From the NCBI GenBank assembly GCA_000226015.1, contig JH152850.1, positions 74,411 to 138,410 on the forward strand: a stretch of DNA of 64,000 nt, read 5' to 3'. Below, piece by piece: positions 36,401 through 48,576 of this stretch (the first letter of the stretch is position 1; each line of letters opens with the position of its first letter). The notes beneath the pieces are model-generated. The model had not been told where the DNA came from, did not search any database, and saw only the letters and a list, made by a program, of their open reading frames with translations. The DNA comes from Mnemiopsis leidyi (taxonomy: Eukaryota > Ctenophora > Tentaculata > Lobata > Bolinopsidae). A program made the position numbers and the translations under genes.

Positions 36401-37560
36401 CATCATCACAAGAATTCATGCATTTTAAAAGCTTGATAGTGATGGTGATTCATTCTGAGGAAGCTTTCTTAGTCAATCAGCTAACAATCAGTGCAGTAGA
36501 CGTAAAGTCGTAAAACAAATCTGTAAAGGGGAGGGGCAGGGGTAGTCTAACTTACAAGAACAAATTAAAACCAATCGCCGAAACGGGGGTTAGATAAGAT
36601 ACTTTTGACTAAAAGGGTGTGATAAATCGTGAACTAACAACGTCAAATTCTGCGGTTTACCTACAATTTAGAGTTTATCAAAAGTTTAATATTGTCGATA
36701 TAATTCGTTAGAATGTTCAGTTCTTCCTTGGAAAGGCAATCCACGCTATTGCAGCCTGGAGCGGTATTGTGAAACTATATATAGAGCTAATTGATCTTCA
36801 TCAAAGTGCGATAAGACTTGCTTAGTTGCATGAAAAATTTCCATATCTGGACGAAAAATAAGCTGTAAGATACTGATATGTTTAGATCTCCCTGCAGGAG
36901 GTGCAGATTCGCAGAAAAGTTGTCGGTCTTAGTGGTGTGAGTATCAAGGACTCCACCCCCAATATTGGATGAGGGATGATTTCCCAAAAGTGGGTTGAGA
37001 TAAGTGTTGACCAATGGGCAGCGCCGGGTGAACCGTGGGGGCTAGACATCTACCATCCCCTTACTCCTTCAGGGTATTTAAGGAGCTGCTGGTTTGAGGG
37101 AGTTATCTCTGCACAAATCTAACTTCAGCGATTAACGCCACTAAATTGTTTTCTGAGGGCATTAGTTTAAGAAGTTATCTCTGCTTCTTTGTTTAAATGC
37201 ACGAAGTTAAATTTATTCCGTATTTATAAGTTAGCAACACTTATCGTTAGGATTGTGATTCCTTCACCAATCATAAACATCCCTCAAGTAGACAAAATTA
37301 ATCCGATCCAAGCTTCGTTAACATCATGATTGTGCATCTCCTTACCATGCATGCTGTCATACTAGGTATTGCTGCTTAAATAACCTTTGTTTAAAGGAGC
37401 CGAACCTGTTAATTGTATTCCAGACAAATAAATGGGTATGCCTCAATTAAAGCTCATAGGTATTTATGCTTCCCCGAGGAAACATAATCGTGATTTAAAT
37501 TTGTCTCTGACGGATTGATCGAGTCCTCCAGCAAGAAATTCAGCCCCAATACTAATAGCC
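33409..37560. other. no supportable gene; one minisatellite
   Basis: Apart from the 19-bp array at 33595-33708 I see nothing supportable. A minus-strand frame at 36132-35875 (85 residues) is open but has no motif or splice partner. Confidence 0.4.
33595..33708. repeat. 19-bp minisatellite, six copies
   Basis: CAGTTGCTATGACGAATAA is repeated six times with two single-base variants, then decays. Confidence 0.9.
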
Positions 37561-37567
37561 CTGTCTA

Positions 37568-38731
37568 TTAAAAAACACCGCCCCTGCGTGGAATATCAGA
37601 CTTCCTTTTCCGGCGATAATTAATACTTAAGAGTTGAACAAGGAGTTCCACAGGGTGGATTCTAAGCAGTTCCTTGCACAAAGACTGCCATTTCAACCTC
37701 GTTCTTGCAATTTCCCTGGTGAGCTGAGGTCGTCTATTAATAAAAGCAGACAGGAGATCAGGCGAACAACCGTTAAATAGGCGGTAAAAACGTAAATGTT
37801 TACCGGAAAACAGCGCTGTAAACAACCTCAAGAGTGCCGACAAAACGGCTCGTTTAGGAAAAAAAACAACAAGCCATGTCCCGGGGACTAGCAGGGGACT
37901 AGCAGGGTAGCTGAAGTGAAGGTGAAGATAAACCAGGCTCCAGTGTTCTTCAGTAGCTCAGCTGGAAACAGCGACTCAACTAAAGCTAACGGGAGCAACA
38001 GTACTAACTGCTTCCAGCTGCACGCAACTCCCAAGCAGATCCCCCGACCTGCAGGCAGCTGCAGCTCCACACGTGAGGCTGGTAACCCAATTAGGAGGGG
38101 CTTTGACGGGGCCCTGCCGGTCAGTCCGCACCAACTCCTCTCCTTTAGTCCGTTCGACCACCCTGTCCAGCTCCACAGCTCCTGAGACCAGGTCATTTTG
38201 CGGACTTTTCTCTGCTTTTTCGGTTGTTTCTGTTTGGAGTTGTAGCCGATTAAATCTAACTTCTACGTAGCAAGTTCGATAGTATTTGACATGGGTGTCA
38301 GCTAATGGACACTGTAATCGTATTTGCACATAACAACGTACCTACTTCTCACATATAATCAGAGGTACTCACCAATATTGATGACCAAATTATCAGTTAA
38401 GCCAGGGCCGGTATAACCGTATTAACGGAGGTCGGTAAGTATGTGTGTGTACGGACAGACGAGCCTAGTAGACAGCTCCAAGACAAAATGAGATCAAGGA
38501 GTCTAACGCCTTGCAGCCTCCCCGGCCCTCTGTGCCATGACCGGATCTCGGCGTGATCCTCTTCTGCCGCCTTTTTAAACAGTCCTCCACCTGGCAAGCG
38601 TCCACCAGGTCCCTGCTTATGTGGTGCTTTGTCATTAGCTTTGGCTTATACCTGGTGTCCATGTTGTTGGCAGATGGGTAGAAGCGTGCCGTGTATTTTT
38701 GGTGGTACTTCGGCACGGGGCGGTTGTTCAA
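37568..38731 (-). other. GC-richer island with unidentified open frames
   Basis: Three minus-strand frames stand out from the AT-rich surroundings: 38731-38465 (88 residues; contains NNRPVPKYHQKYTARFYP and VEDCLKRRQKR), 38329-37976 (117 residues; VKYYRTCYVEVRFNRLQLQ) and 37843-37568 (91 residues; LSGKHLRFYRLFNG-like). Their amino-acid make-up looks protein-like and the base composition differs from that of neighbours, suggesting a more recently inserted element or a horizontally derived segment. I recognise no family, see no terminal repeats, and cannot say whether the frames belong to one element. Confidence 0.35.
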
Positions 38732-38739
38732 AGGGCCGC

Positions 38740-41700
38740 TAAATCGAAGAAAAGGAAATCATTTTTCCACAAATACCATAATTAATATTTATGCCCAGCG
38801 TGTTCCCAAGGTAAGGATCATGACGCAATCTAGCCCTGATTGGTGTCGTGCCTTGGAGCCTGGATAATGTATAGTTGGCTTCTTTATGACGCATGAAGTT
38901 CACCCAACTATTGCGTCAAACATTTGTTTAATTCGTTTTGGACGGATTTTGGGTTTCATACATCCTTGATCCTCAATACAGTGAGTCGTCAGATTAGTTT
39001 GTAGATTTGGCTTTTTTGGAAAGTTGTGGATTTTTGATTCAGTTAGAGTAGTCCATAATATTTCATTGTTTCACGGTTTTCGGCTTGACTTGATTAAAAA
39101 AAGACTTATGGTTTTTCTAAAGTGGGCAAAAATTCATTATGGTCAAGGGGTTCAAATTCAATAATCGGTACTGGTGCTTGAACCTATTGAACATATATTG
39201 AAAAATCCAGCTCCATGGAACTCAAAACCCGGGATTTATAGCCTTAGTGCCTTACTTCAAGAATAATAATGACATGGAATGTCTTGGAGATAAAAGAATT
39301 CACTGATTGACAATTCCTTGAGCTTTTGAGGTAATCATAACCTTCGTGAAGTCAAGGGTTTGAGGTCGATTTTTCGCGTAGAAGGGAGAATTCTCTTCTT
39401 TTCAAAGTTAATCCTACTTTTCTACGTCAGAATTCAGTCTAGCTTTGACGCGATAAAGTCTAATACAAAGCTGAAGAATTGTCGACCATATCTGATTGAA
39501 CGTGACAAAATAATGTAAATGGCCATTTAGTACTTTAAGATGTTACCGGTCTTAGTTCACGATAAATTATTCAAAATTTGTTCACAGTGGTCAGACTCTC
39601 ATAATGAACTGATGGACTTGATAACTTAAATTATTTCTCTCGAGTTTTTTATGATAGTTGGCATTGATGAATGGCATAAAATATAGCAAACTAATACATT
39701 AAGCCAGTGCATTTATTTCATTGCTTTTACTTAAATCATCTGACTATTGAAGATTACTTATGGACCTAATCAGAGAGGTAGAAGACCGCTATAATGTTTC
39801 GCTGAAGTAGGACCTCAAATCGAATTAGGTACTATTAATACTGCACGGTGGTTTCTATTTTCGTCTTGAGAGTTATCTTGAGAACCTAAAAAAGCTATTT
39901 TAAGTGATAATAGGAGTGCGGATTGTTCCAACGAAAGTGCTCAAGGATAAAATAGGTCGATGCGGGGCTTGGAATACAACTTTTATCATCATGTTGTTTT
40001 TGTTGTTGGCGATCTTATTGAGCGTTGAAAAGAATAAGCTTTTAACAGATATAGTGTAACAATCACTGATATTTTAACATAAATTAGTTCACCCAAAAGT
40101 CGAATCCCTATGCTGACAGGCGTCACCCCGAACAATAAGACTGTGTTCATACCGGATGGCACTAGCATTATGTCACCAATAATAGTTAGAGCTGAAGAGG
40201 CATTTCGAAGTGATAACAAGCGGAAACGTACCGCGACAAGGTATAGCTTTATAATAGATCAACAGACAATAGGTTCGTAACTATAGCTAGCAGAACCCCT
40301 TTATCATCCTCTTTTTGTTGCCCAGAGCTTCGTCACTGCACCTCAATTGCTTTTCGATCATCGCAGTATTTTGGGGTTGTTTTCCTTGCTGCTATTTCAG
40401 TATTCCCCGTGTCGTAATGCTCGTACTTAACGCAGCCAAGATTACCTAATCCTGAACTTGGCCGTTCAGGGACTGGGTTTAAACTATCGGAGACTATCCC
40501 GCTAAACAATTCACAAGGTTAGGAAGCATCGCAGTCGATCGGCAGGGGCCGCTCGACCGGCAGGAGATCGTATAAATATAATATAGACTAGCGCGCCCCA
40601 TATTGTGGGTTTAATAGCTTAATGGTAATTGATTAGAGATGTGTGTTGTTGTGCATACCCCACGTGCAGCGGCTTCACTGCATCTGTCGCTGCCGCTCCC
40701 TCTTACTCATAGTCATGGGATGCAGGATCAGCGCTCCGATCGGAAACAAGGTTTCTCCTTTTAGAAGGTTCTGGCGCTATCTCGTTTGAAGGACGAGTCT
40801 TTTGAATTTTCTTTGCTTCCGACAGTTTAGTTTTTTTACAGTTGAACTTGTTGTTTAATACTTTTAACGCTCCAAAATACGACTTGTTTTACTGTTGCTA
40901 TCAGGACGAAGGTCGTTCAACCTCAATTCCTTTTTATCGAGTTTTGTCTGCGTAGTTAAATTAATGGTATCGAAAGTAAACAGTTCTTTTTGCGTCAAAG
41001 AATTTATGGGATCTGAAATTGATAATTTGATCAAATTGGTCACGTACACTGACGCTACAAATGCATCGTAATTGTAGCTATTTCCCGTAATTGTAGCTAT
41101 TTCCCATTTTTTCCGTAATGATAATAAAGTTCGCGCTAAAAGCTTGCTTCATTTTGTTTTTAAAGACTGTGAGCATTATCGCAAGAATAATGTATATGTT
41201 GTGCACATCCTTCTTGGTTCATTGAAAAATCAAGTGCTTCCACTTTTCTACTTAGAATCAATTATTGACCCCTTACTTTAAGTGTGTCAAGTGTGAAATA
41301 AAAGTGTGTCTTAAAAATTGAATGAAATTGAAAATTGTTTTAAAAATCGTTTGATATTATAGTAACAATCTCCTTCTGCATACCCGCGACCTTTCGGCAT
41401 ATAGCCCATATCGTATGATACTTGAATCGATTAATTCTAGAAGTTTTGAGGTCAGTTGATCATATGACGAAAAATGTTGTGCTTTTATTGATTCCAGTTA
41501 GGTCATCTCCAAGTTTGGAAACTGTATACGCTAAAATAGAGAGTAATTTTAGAATAATGCGTTGAATCATTCCAAATCATGGGATTCAGGTCATGATGGA
41601 AGTGACTTCAAGTATGCTACTTAAAAGAATTCGTGCGGCAACCCTACGAAAAGTTGGCCGAGAAATCAAAATATTTACAAATTAACAAATTATGTCATTC

Positions 41701-43338
41701 TACTTATTTGATCAAGTCCTAACACTTTCGGTTTATATGACATCATGATAGATATTTTCGTAGCAAATGAGTGTCAATAATGCATTTTTAGCATTCCAAG
41801 ATATTAAGATAAATCGTCAACATATAGCATAAATTATCACGGAATCCATATCTGTAACAGGTGTATTTAAGCTGGCAGCAGGAAACATACCTTGAAGTTT
41901 TCCATTCCGCTCTGCACGGATCTACTTGCTCCACAAATCCTTGACATGACAGCCGGCACTGCCAGTCACAGAGGTCTGCCGTAGAATGAAGAGTGACGTG
42001 GCCCAACCAACACCCCAACATGACATTGAGGCCAATCCAGTTGAGGATCAAGTTGTTGGTTCTTTGCTCGATGTTTTTAAAATTTTGTTTAAGCGAATTT
42101 TTATGCAAGGGCCCCGGTTTGGCCACACATGGTTATTAAGCTACACATGGTAATTTAGTGATCGACCTTAACCAATATATTTAGCTTGTAAGGTTAAGAT
42201 TTAAAACTTTTTAACCGAAAGTATCTTTAAGGGGGAATTCCCCCTTAACCTTTAAGTTAGGATTTGAAGCATTTCAATTTTTGTAACGATTTATTGCTTA
42301 AACTTTTATGTAAAATCTGAAAAATTAAGTAAAAAATCCGGTCGCTTCTAGGAATAAAAATTCTCACGGTTCCAAAGGCGTAGACCTCCTTCTTACGTGG
42401 CAGTAAAAATCCATTTTATTCTTAACACATAGGTTTGGATACATTTACGACTGAAAAATAAACGCTGAGTTATCCAATTATTCAACATTATTACGGCTGA
42501 AAACCCCCGGCCGTTCTCGGGAAACAATTGGTTATTTTTGGGGATTTAAAGAAAACTTGTTTATAAGTAGTGCCTATACAATATACACGACCCGCCCGTT
42601 CCTTCCTCCTTGCGACGGATCACTGGGCAGGCAGTATTTTCATGCTTCGTTGATTCACGTGCAGAAGGAGGCGTTTGCTTCACACTGCTTAAACGTGCCG
42701 TCAAACGCGGCCACTTATTTTAATTACGTACCCGGATGATATTAATTGGGGTCTGATTACTCATTTCACTAAGTACTTACGGGAGGGCATTGTTCGCATG
42801 TTGCCAATCAAACGATCAAAGTCACGGCGCTTATATGATCTTATAGATTGGTAGTGATGTAGTGATGTAGTTACATTTTTTCTCGGTGACAGTCGGTTAT
42901 AGGTTGAAACTTTTCATGAATCGGTCTTTGGGTTGATTTGTGGGGATAAACATCGATGAGGATTTAAAATTCGATGAATTTCTAACGCAGATCTAAAACT
43001 TATAAGTGCCTTTGTTTATCGGCGGAATATGCAAAAATGCAAGATTTTGGGAAATTTGATCTGGTTGTCTAAATAAAGTACTTGGTTGCTGTTACAGACA
43101 TACCTTAAACATTCTTTGCGAGTTGATCGATCGTCTTATACGACGCTATGTCTTAAAACTTATGGGTATTCGCCAAGATTTCGAAATAGGATTTTCCTAA
43201 ATTAAGAATTTAACTTAAACTCTACGCATTACTTCTCAACACATTGTATTAAATACATTCTACCGATGATAATGTTTGCACAAAAATAAAAACAACAAGC
43301 GTTTGTTAACACAGTATGTATTTATTGCAGCACACCCC
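38740..43338. other. no supportable gene
   Basis: Only a perfect palindrome at 42227-42248 stands out. A minus-strand Cys-containing frame at 42126-41788 has a good GTATGT donor but no partner exon that I could find. Confidence 0.4.
42227..42248. repeat. perfect 22-bp palindrome
   Basis: TTAAGGGGGAATTC followed by its own complement, with no loop. It could be a cruciform-prone or protein-binding site; its context is noncoding. Confidence 0.7.
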
Positions 43339-45428
43339 ATGGCAGAAAAGGAGATCAACATGATACAATACATGGTAGCTTTAATCCTTTTCCACATCGA
43401 CACCATCATGGGTAAGTGTAGAGCATGTTAAGATAACATAAACATTAGCTTTTGTGGGATCGACCATGGCATATGTATGGGCAAACGTTTGTTTTACAAT
43501 TTTTAGACAGCATGCACTGAGAATATCCTTAACTCAATAAATATCACATATATTCTATATGTTATACTTATACTGTTCATTATATAGATAGTTTTTCAAA
43601 AGTAAAGTAAAATTAATTCAAAATCATCATAGATATTTTTAGATCATTTTTCCAAAAACACGTTCTCCAGGAACCAGCTCGACGGAATTGAAGCATTTAG
43701 GCTGCTGGATATTGGAGCAGGACAACGTACCAGCCATTCCTTCATTAGAAGACATGGGGAACGAACATTTGACAGACAATTATTGGGAGAGATCTGACCC
43801 TGTGACGGTTAGTTTAAAAATCTGACCCTTTTTTGGTTCCGCAAGTAATTCAGTAATAGAGTAATGCCTTTAATAGACCATTCCAAAAGTAAAGGTAGTA
43901 ATCCTAGCTTGTCTATCCTAAAAACTTTGTGTCTACAGCTATTTATTGTAGACAAACCGTAATCAAATTTAAAAGGCTAAAAGCGTTTTTCAAAAAATGT
44001 AATTTTCCGGATTTCTGAAAATCACAAGATAAAAGGACTTCCCCCCAGGCGTGCGCAAAAGCAGCATCATCATTGGGCTACAACGTGTTTGCAGTATCAA
44101 ATAGAGGCTACCGCGAAGGATCAGGTAAAATGCTTTCAGATATTTAATTCTAATTCTTTTTCTAATTCTTTAAGACGATTGTTGACTATCCTATGAGTCT
44201 TCACTGATTAAAACTTCTGATTAATTGTTAAAATGTTTAAACAACATTGCATGGTGCCAATTCTCCAGCTGTAAAAATTTCCAGCTAATTATCTGGCACG
44301 ATCCAACACTTTTTAGAACTAAACCGGTTCTATTCTGCAGGTGAATGTTTCGCTTCGTGCTCGGCAGCTAAGACTTTCGCGAACTACGGTGATAGAAACG
44401 CTGTTTGCAGTAGGTCTGGTACAGGGGGATGGAGAAGTATGAATGTCTATAGTTTGGATGGTAAGTTCTTATTTTGGGCTTGTAATTCTGTAATTGTACT
44501 CTGTTCATCAATTAAGCAATGAGTGGTTATAATGGGCTGGTAAAGCTGTCTTGATTCAGCTATTATTCATCCCTATAAATGAGTGCAAAATAAATTTATT
44601 TGGTGTATGTTTTAAGCTGAAAGTTACTTAATGATTAGAAGGTTTTAGACAGATTTCCGTCGTATATTTGCATTACTTATCTTTTGTCTAGAATGCTTGA
44701 AAGTAACTTTTTTTGATATGGAAACCCCAAAATTTTCAGTAACGATATATCTGGGGTGCATAAAGAATAAAATGTCTGGCTATGTGATACCAGACTTAGA
44801 AGCAACACACAATGCCCTCTTTGGACAACCTCATAGAAGGAAGCACAGTATCGAGAAATGCGGTGCTATCGCCAGAAGCAGAGGTGAGAACAAAGATTTT
44901 GACATGATTTAAATCAGTTTTTAATCCCAAATTTTAAAATTCAGTCGAATTTAGGACGCTAAAACATTAATTGTCAAGGGAAATGGGAATTTAAGTATGA
45001 AATTTCTCTCAGGTTATAACGTTTTTGGCATCACCAAAGGAGGAAGATGTCTTGCATCAGGTGATGCTTATAAACTTTTTACTGAACACAGTAATTTGGT
45101 TGGACCTGGAAAGGATTGTCTTGAAGAAAAAGGTAATTTCTCCGCCAATTTCTCTTTACCATTTCTGGTTTGTCTCAAAATAATTATTCATTAGCCTTTA
45201 TACCGCATGAATGCGATTTGATAGCTATTTTTCATCACAACATTTTATGTTCTCAATACTCTAAATCATTTAAACATAGCTGCATGGATCTTGCTTGTGC
45301 CATAAACCTATCAACAAGATTTTTCAGGCTCAGAACATTCAATATCTGTACATCTAACTACTGGACTTGTTGAATACAAAACGGAAACAAGTTCAAATAG
45401 TCATCGTAGAAATCCGAATAGAGGTTAG
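43339..45428 (+). CDS. secreted protein with two tandem Cys-rich LGC..IPSLE-type domains
   Basis: Exons: 43339-43411, 43671-43807, 44049-44124, 44341-44460, 44692-44883, 45013-45132, 45328-45428; 272 residues. All junctions are GT..AG and in phase, mostly phase 1. Exon 1 is a hydrophobic leader (MAEKEINMIQYMVALILFHI). Domain 1 (about 34-133) has HLGCWILE, AIPSLED, a Cys/Ala helix (ACAKAASSLGYNVFAVSNRG), CFASC, and RSMNVYSL; domain 2 (about 156-250) repeats the plan: YLGCIKN, VIPDLEA, EKCGAIARSRGYNVFGITKGG, RCLASGDAYK. Each domain is split at the same glycine (G/YNVF), so the unit was duplicated with its introns. I recall similar LGC..IP.LEG..SR..AI..C domains from cnidarian secreted and membrane proteins, but the fold and ligand are unknown; WSC-like carbohydrate binding is only an analogy. 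The gene could extend past the stop if an alternative donor is used. Confidence 0.8.
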
Positions 45429-45439
45429 CTATATCTTTT

Positions 45440-45445
45440 AATAAA
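45440..45445 (+). promoter_or_regulatory. candidate poly(A) signal AATAAA
   Basis: It lies 12 bases after the stop codon of the two-domain secreted gene, implying a very short 3' UTR if used. Confidence 0.4.
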
Positions 45446-48400
45446 TATTATATTATTATTCAGATTAATTGAATTATTACTATGGTAAAACAACTGTGTT
45501 AGATGCTGAGGTTGTAACATCCGTAATAGAAAATCAAATAAATAGATCGAAGGGTAGATCGAAAGGCGGTCGAAAGAAGGTTTAACGATTAATATTGTGC
45601 ATCAACTTCAACATTCTTCCTAAATTGTTTCCTAAGTTTCCTTGATTAGAAATTTTATTCGTTGAGAATTAAATCGCAAAGTATAAGAGTACTGTTGGAA
45701 TTTGCAATTTTTATCTACTCGATCTCCTTTCGATCAACCTATATGCTTCTAACGGAATTAAACCGAATTCAAGGGAATTTTACCAAGATTGACGTATTCA
45801 GATTGTGCAGCTATGTGGTAAAACAAAAATATTTCAGCAAGAAGACGAGATCCCTAGAAAGAACGTCCCTCCATTTATTCCAGGAGTCATCCTATCACCA
45901 TCAATATCAGAAGAGAAGCACTAGACCACGATTAGATCAAATTTAGAAGAGCTCTGGAGCTCTAGAGAAATTCAAAGAACTCTAGAACTTTCGAGAAAAG
46001 TCTGTAAACAGCTATTATTTACTCCCTGTCATCGGGAGTTATCTTTACCTATATTTGGAGAAAAGTCTGTAAACAGCTATTTTTTACTCCCCTTCATCGG
46101 GAGTTATCTTTACCTATATTCGATGAATTAGGATCATCTTTGTCGAGATGGTGCATGCTATTTAGGATTTATTTGATAAAAACGGCATGAAACTCTAGGC
46201 TATATTTGATAGGCGTATGTAAAGTATATCATAGTCAGTTGGAGGTCTTGAAGAAAAGGGTGTAACTCCCTTATCAACCAAATTTATCATGCGGAAGTCG
46301 TACTATAGATTTGGATATCGTCCATGTTTGACCCTCGTTGACCAACGTCTTATTGTATAGCTGAAAGCACGGTGTCAACCTACACGGACCGCCCTTCTTA
46401 TATAGCAGTTTAGTGGCTTGAACCGCTAGCGGTAATCTATTACACAGGCGTCCATAGAATTATTAAGTGAGGTGAAAGAAAAAAGGTAAATGAATAACTT
46501 ATGCTTAGCTATGTTTAACATGGCTGATATATATGGTATAAGATCCCAAGCCTTACAACTTGCATGACGTACTAAAGCTGGATCTTATAGGCGGTATATA
46601 ATAGGTACCTAGCAATGCTAATTTTATAGGCTCCTCAATTGGAAACATCTAGAGTAGTTACTGGAAAATATATTTCAGTTTATATTTGCAAATATTTGAT
46701 TACCATTTGTGCTTGAAAAAGGGTGGGTCAGAATTAGTGTTTTTTAATCTGAAAATAGACTAAGTATATAATTCTGGCGCATTCTCAAGGCAATTTTACT
46801 TCTCATATAGGATTTAAATCTAGAAAAGCCCCCAATGTCTATTTATTTTATGCTATCTAGGAAGTGCAGACAATGACAACTTTTAGAGTTATTTATGACA
46901 GCACATATATATACTCCTGTAAAGTCTTATAGTGCTGCGGAGATCTGGCGATGCTTGTCAGTTATTATTTTTGAGAACGGTTTTCGGAAAAATTGTCAAA
47001 CATCGTTTGTATCACGTGAAAGTGTTGCTTGATAATGATTGGCTGCACCGAACTTTTCATTGGCTATCACATGATACAACGAATGACCCTTTTTCTTCGT
47101 TCTTTATTAGGGATGGATGCAACCAGGTAAAGTGCGTCTTATGAACGGTAGTTTCAGTTTTTATATGCTTTGAAATATTTTATGTTATTAGGATTGATTT
47201 GACTATTTGAATTATATGCTAATGGAATATTTAAACAATCTAGGTGCATGATCTAGGCTAGTGATATTAGATATTTGAAAGATGAAATGCTCATTTAGTC
47301 GTAAAAAGATTGGTTGAAAAATGCAACAATTGTAGCTCTAGTATTCCCTCCGTTAGTCACTTCGCAGGGATCATTAGTATAACCCGTTATTTTTGTTATC
47401 ATAGCTACCACGGTCACAATGATGAACGTAGGAAGATAACGATAATTATCATTTTGAATAAAAGTTGCAACTTTTTAGAAAATCATGATGATATATTTTT
47501 GAGATTTACTTTTATTTGTGTAAATATTATCTTTGATTTTTTCATTTCATTAGTTTGAAAGATTTGTCGTTTTCTTTTTTCAGTCCATCGAAAAACATTC
47601 CGTTAAATCCCAATCCTAGCTAGATCTCAAGATTCACCCAGCTTTTCGCTGTTCTAGCGATCACCTAATCATAGGTTCAATACCAGATCGCTCGAGTATG
47701 AGGAAGACTGGATAGGCGTGATATCTAAACAGCTCCGATCTATATCAGAATATCGAATGACCCTGGGAAAAGGTGGAGTTTATGGGTCTTGTATCTGTTG
47801 AGATACTGTATATGGGTGGTGGATGACGGGAAGAGAAAACAAACGCCACTTGACTATGATCTGCACCACAACTGAAGTATATTTCAGGACTATCGATCGC
47901 GAGAAAATTTGGTTAACTAATCACTATATGACGTAAACAGAATTCCTAGGCAGCGGGGTATGTGGTTGAGTCTTATACCGATGGAATGCGTTGAAGCGAT
48001 TAAGTGATATTTTAGTCTTGTAGCTGGTGTAAACGTCATGATTCAAGAAAAACAGCGAGTTCAAATCGTTGGTCGTTGACAGCAAATTTCAGGAATCCTT
48101 AACAATACTAAACATTACAAAATATAATAGATGCGTTGCCAAGTTTACGACAATTGTAACAAAGTTTACGTAGTTGATGACAAAAATCGCAGACAAGGAA
48201 AACTGTCATCGTAAACAAAACAAATCAAAATCTAAAATCTGTTATGAGTTATAAAGCTAAAGAATTTGCGAAGACTATTTAAAATAGTTTAGTTACATTT
48301 AAGAGGATTCTGCAACGACGTCAGCCAAATTTTTTGTGGCAAAGCTTTGCGACAAAGGATTGCTCTAAAATGATCAAACCACTGCTTCTTAAAATAAGAT

Positions 48401-48576
48401 GGATCTGTGTAATTTTTTCAATAATATGCCGTACTAATCAAATGGGCACTGTCTTTAAGTATTCAAAGTTTTTATGTGCGCAATGGGTTTTGCCGGCGCG
48501 CAATGTTGGGTCCTCATGTAAAACGTCCTATGTTTTTCACAGTATAAGCTATTCTGATTTTGTCCGATTAGCTTAT
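45446..48576. other. no supportable gene; one tandem duplication
   Basis: The only clear structure is a 65-bp tandem duplication at 45993-46122. Several open frames exist but none has splice support or motifs. Confidence 0.4.
45993..46122. repeat. 65-bp tandem duplication
   Basis: Two adjacent copies of a segment starting GAGAAAAGTCTGTAAACAGC and containing ATCGGGAGTTATCTTTACC differ at only a few positions. Confidence 0.88.

Noticed and set aside
41788-42126. 112-residue Cys-containing minus frame with a good GTATGT donor
   Set aside because: No acceptor-side partner exon or recognisable domain was found, so I could not support a gene.
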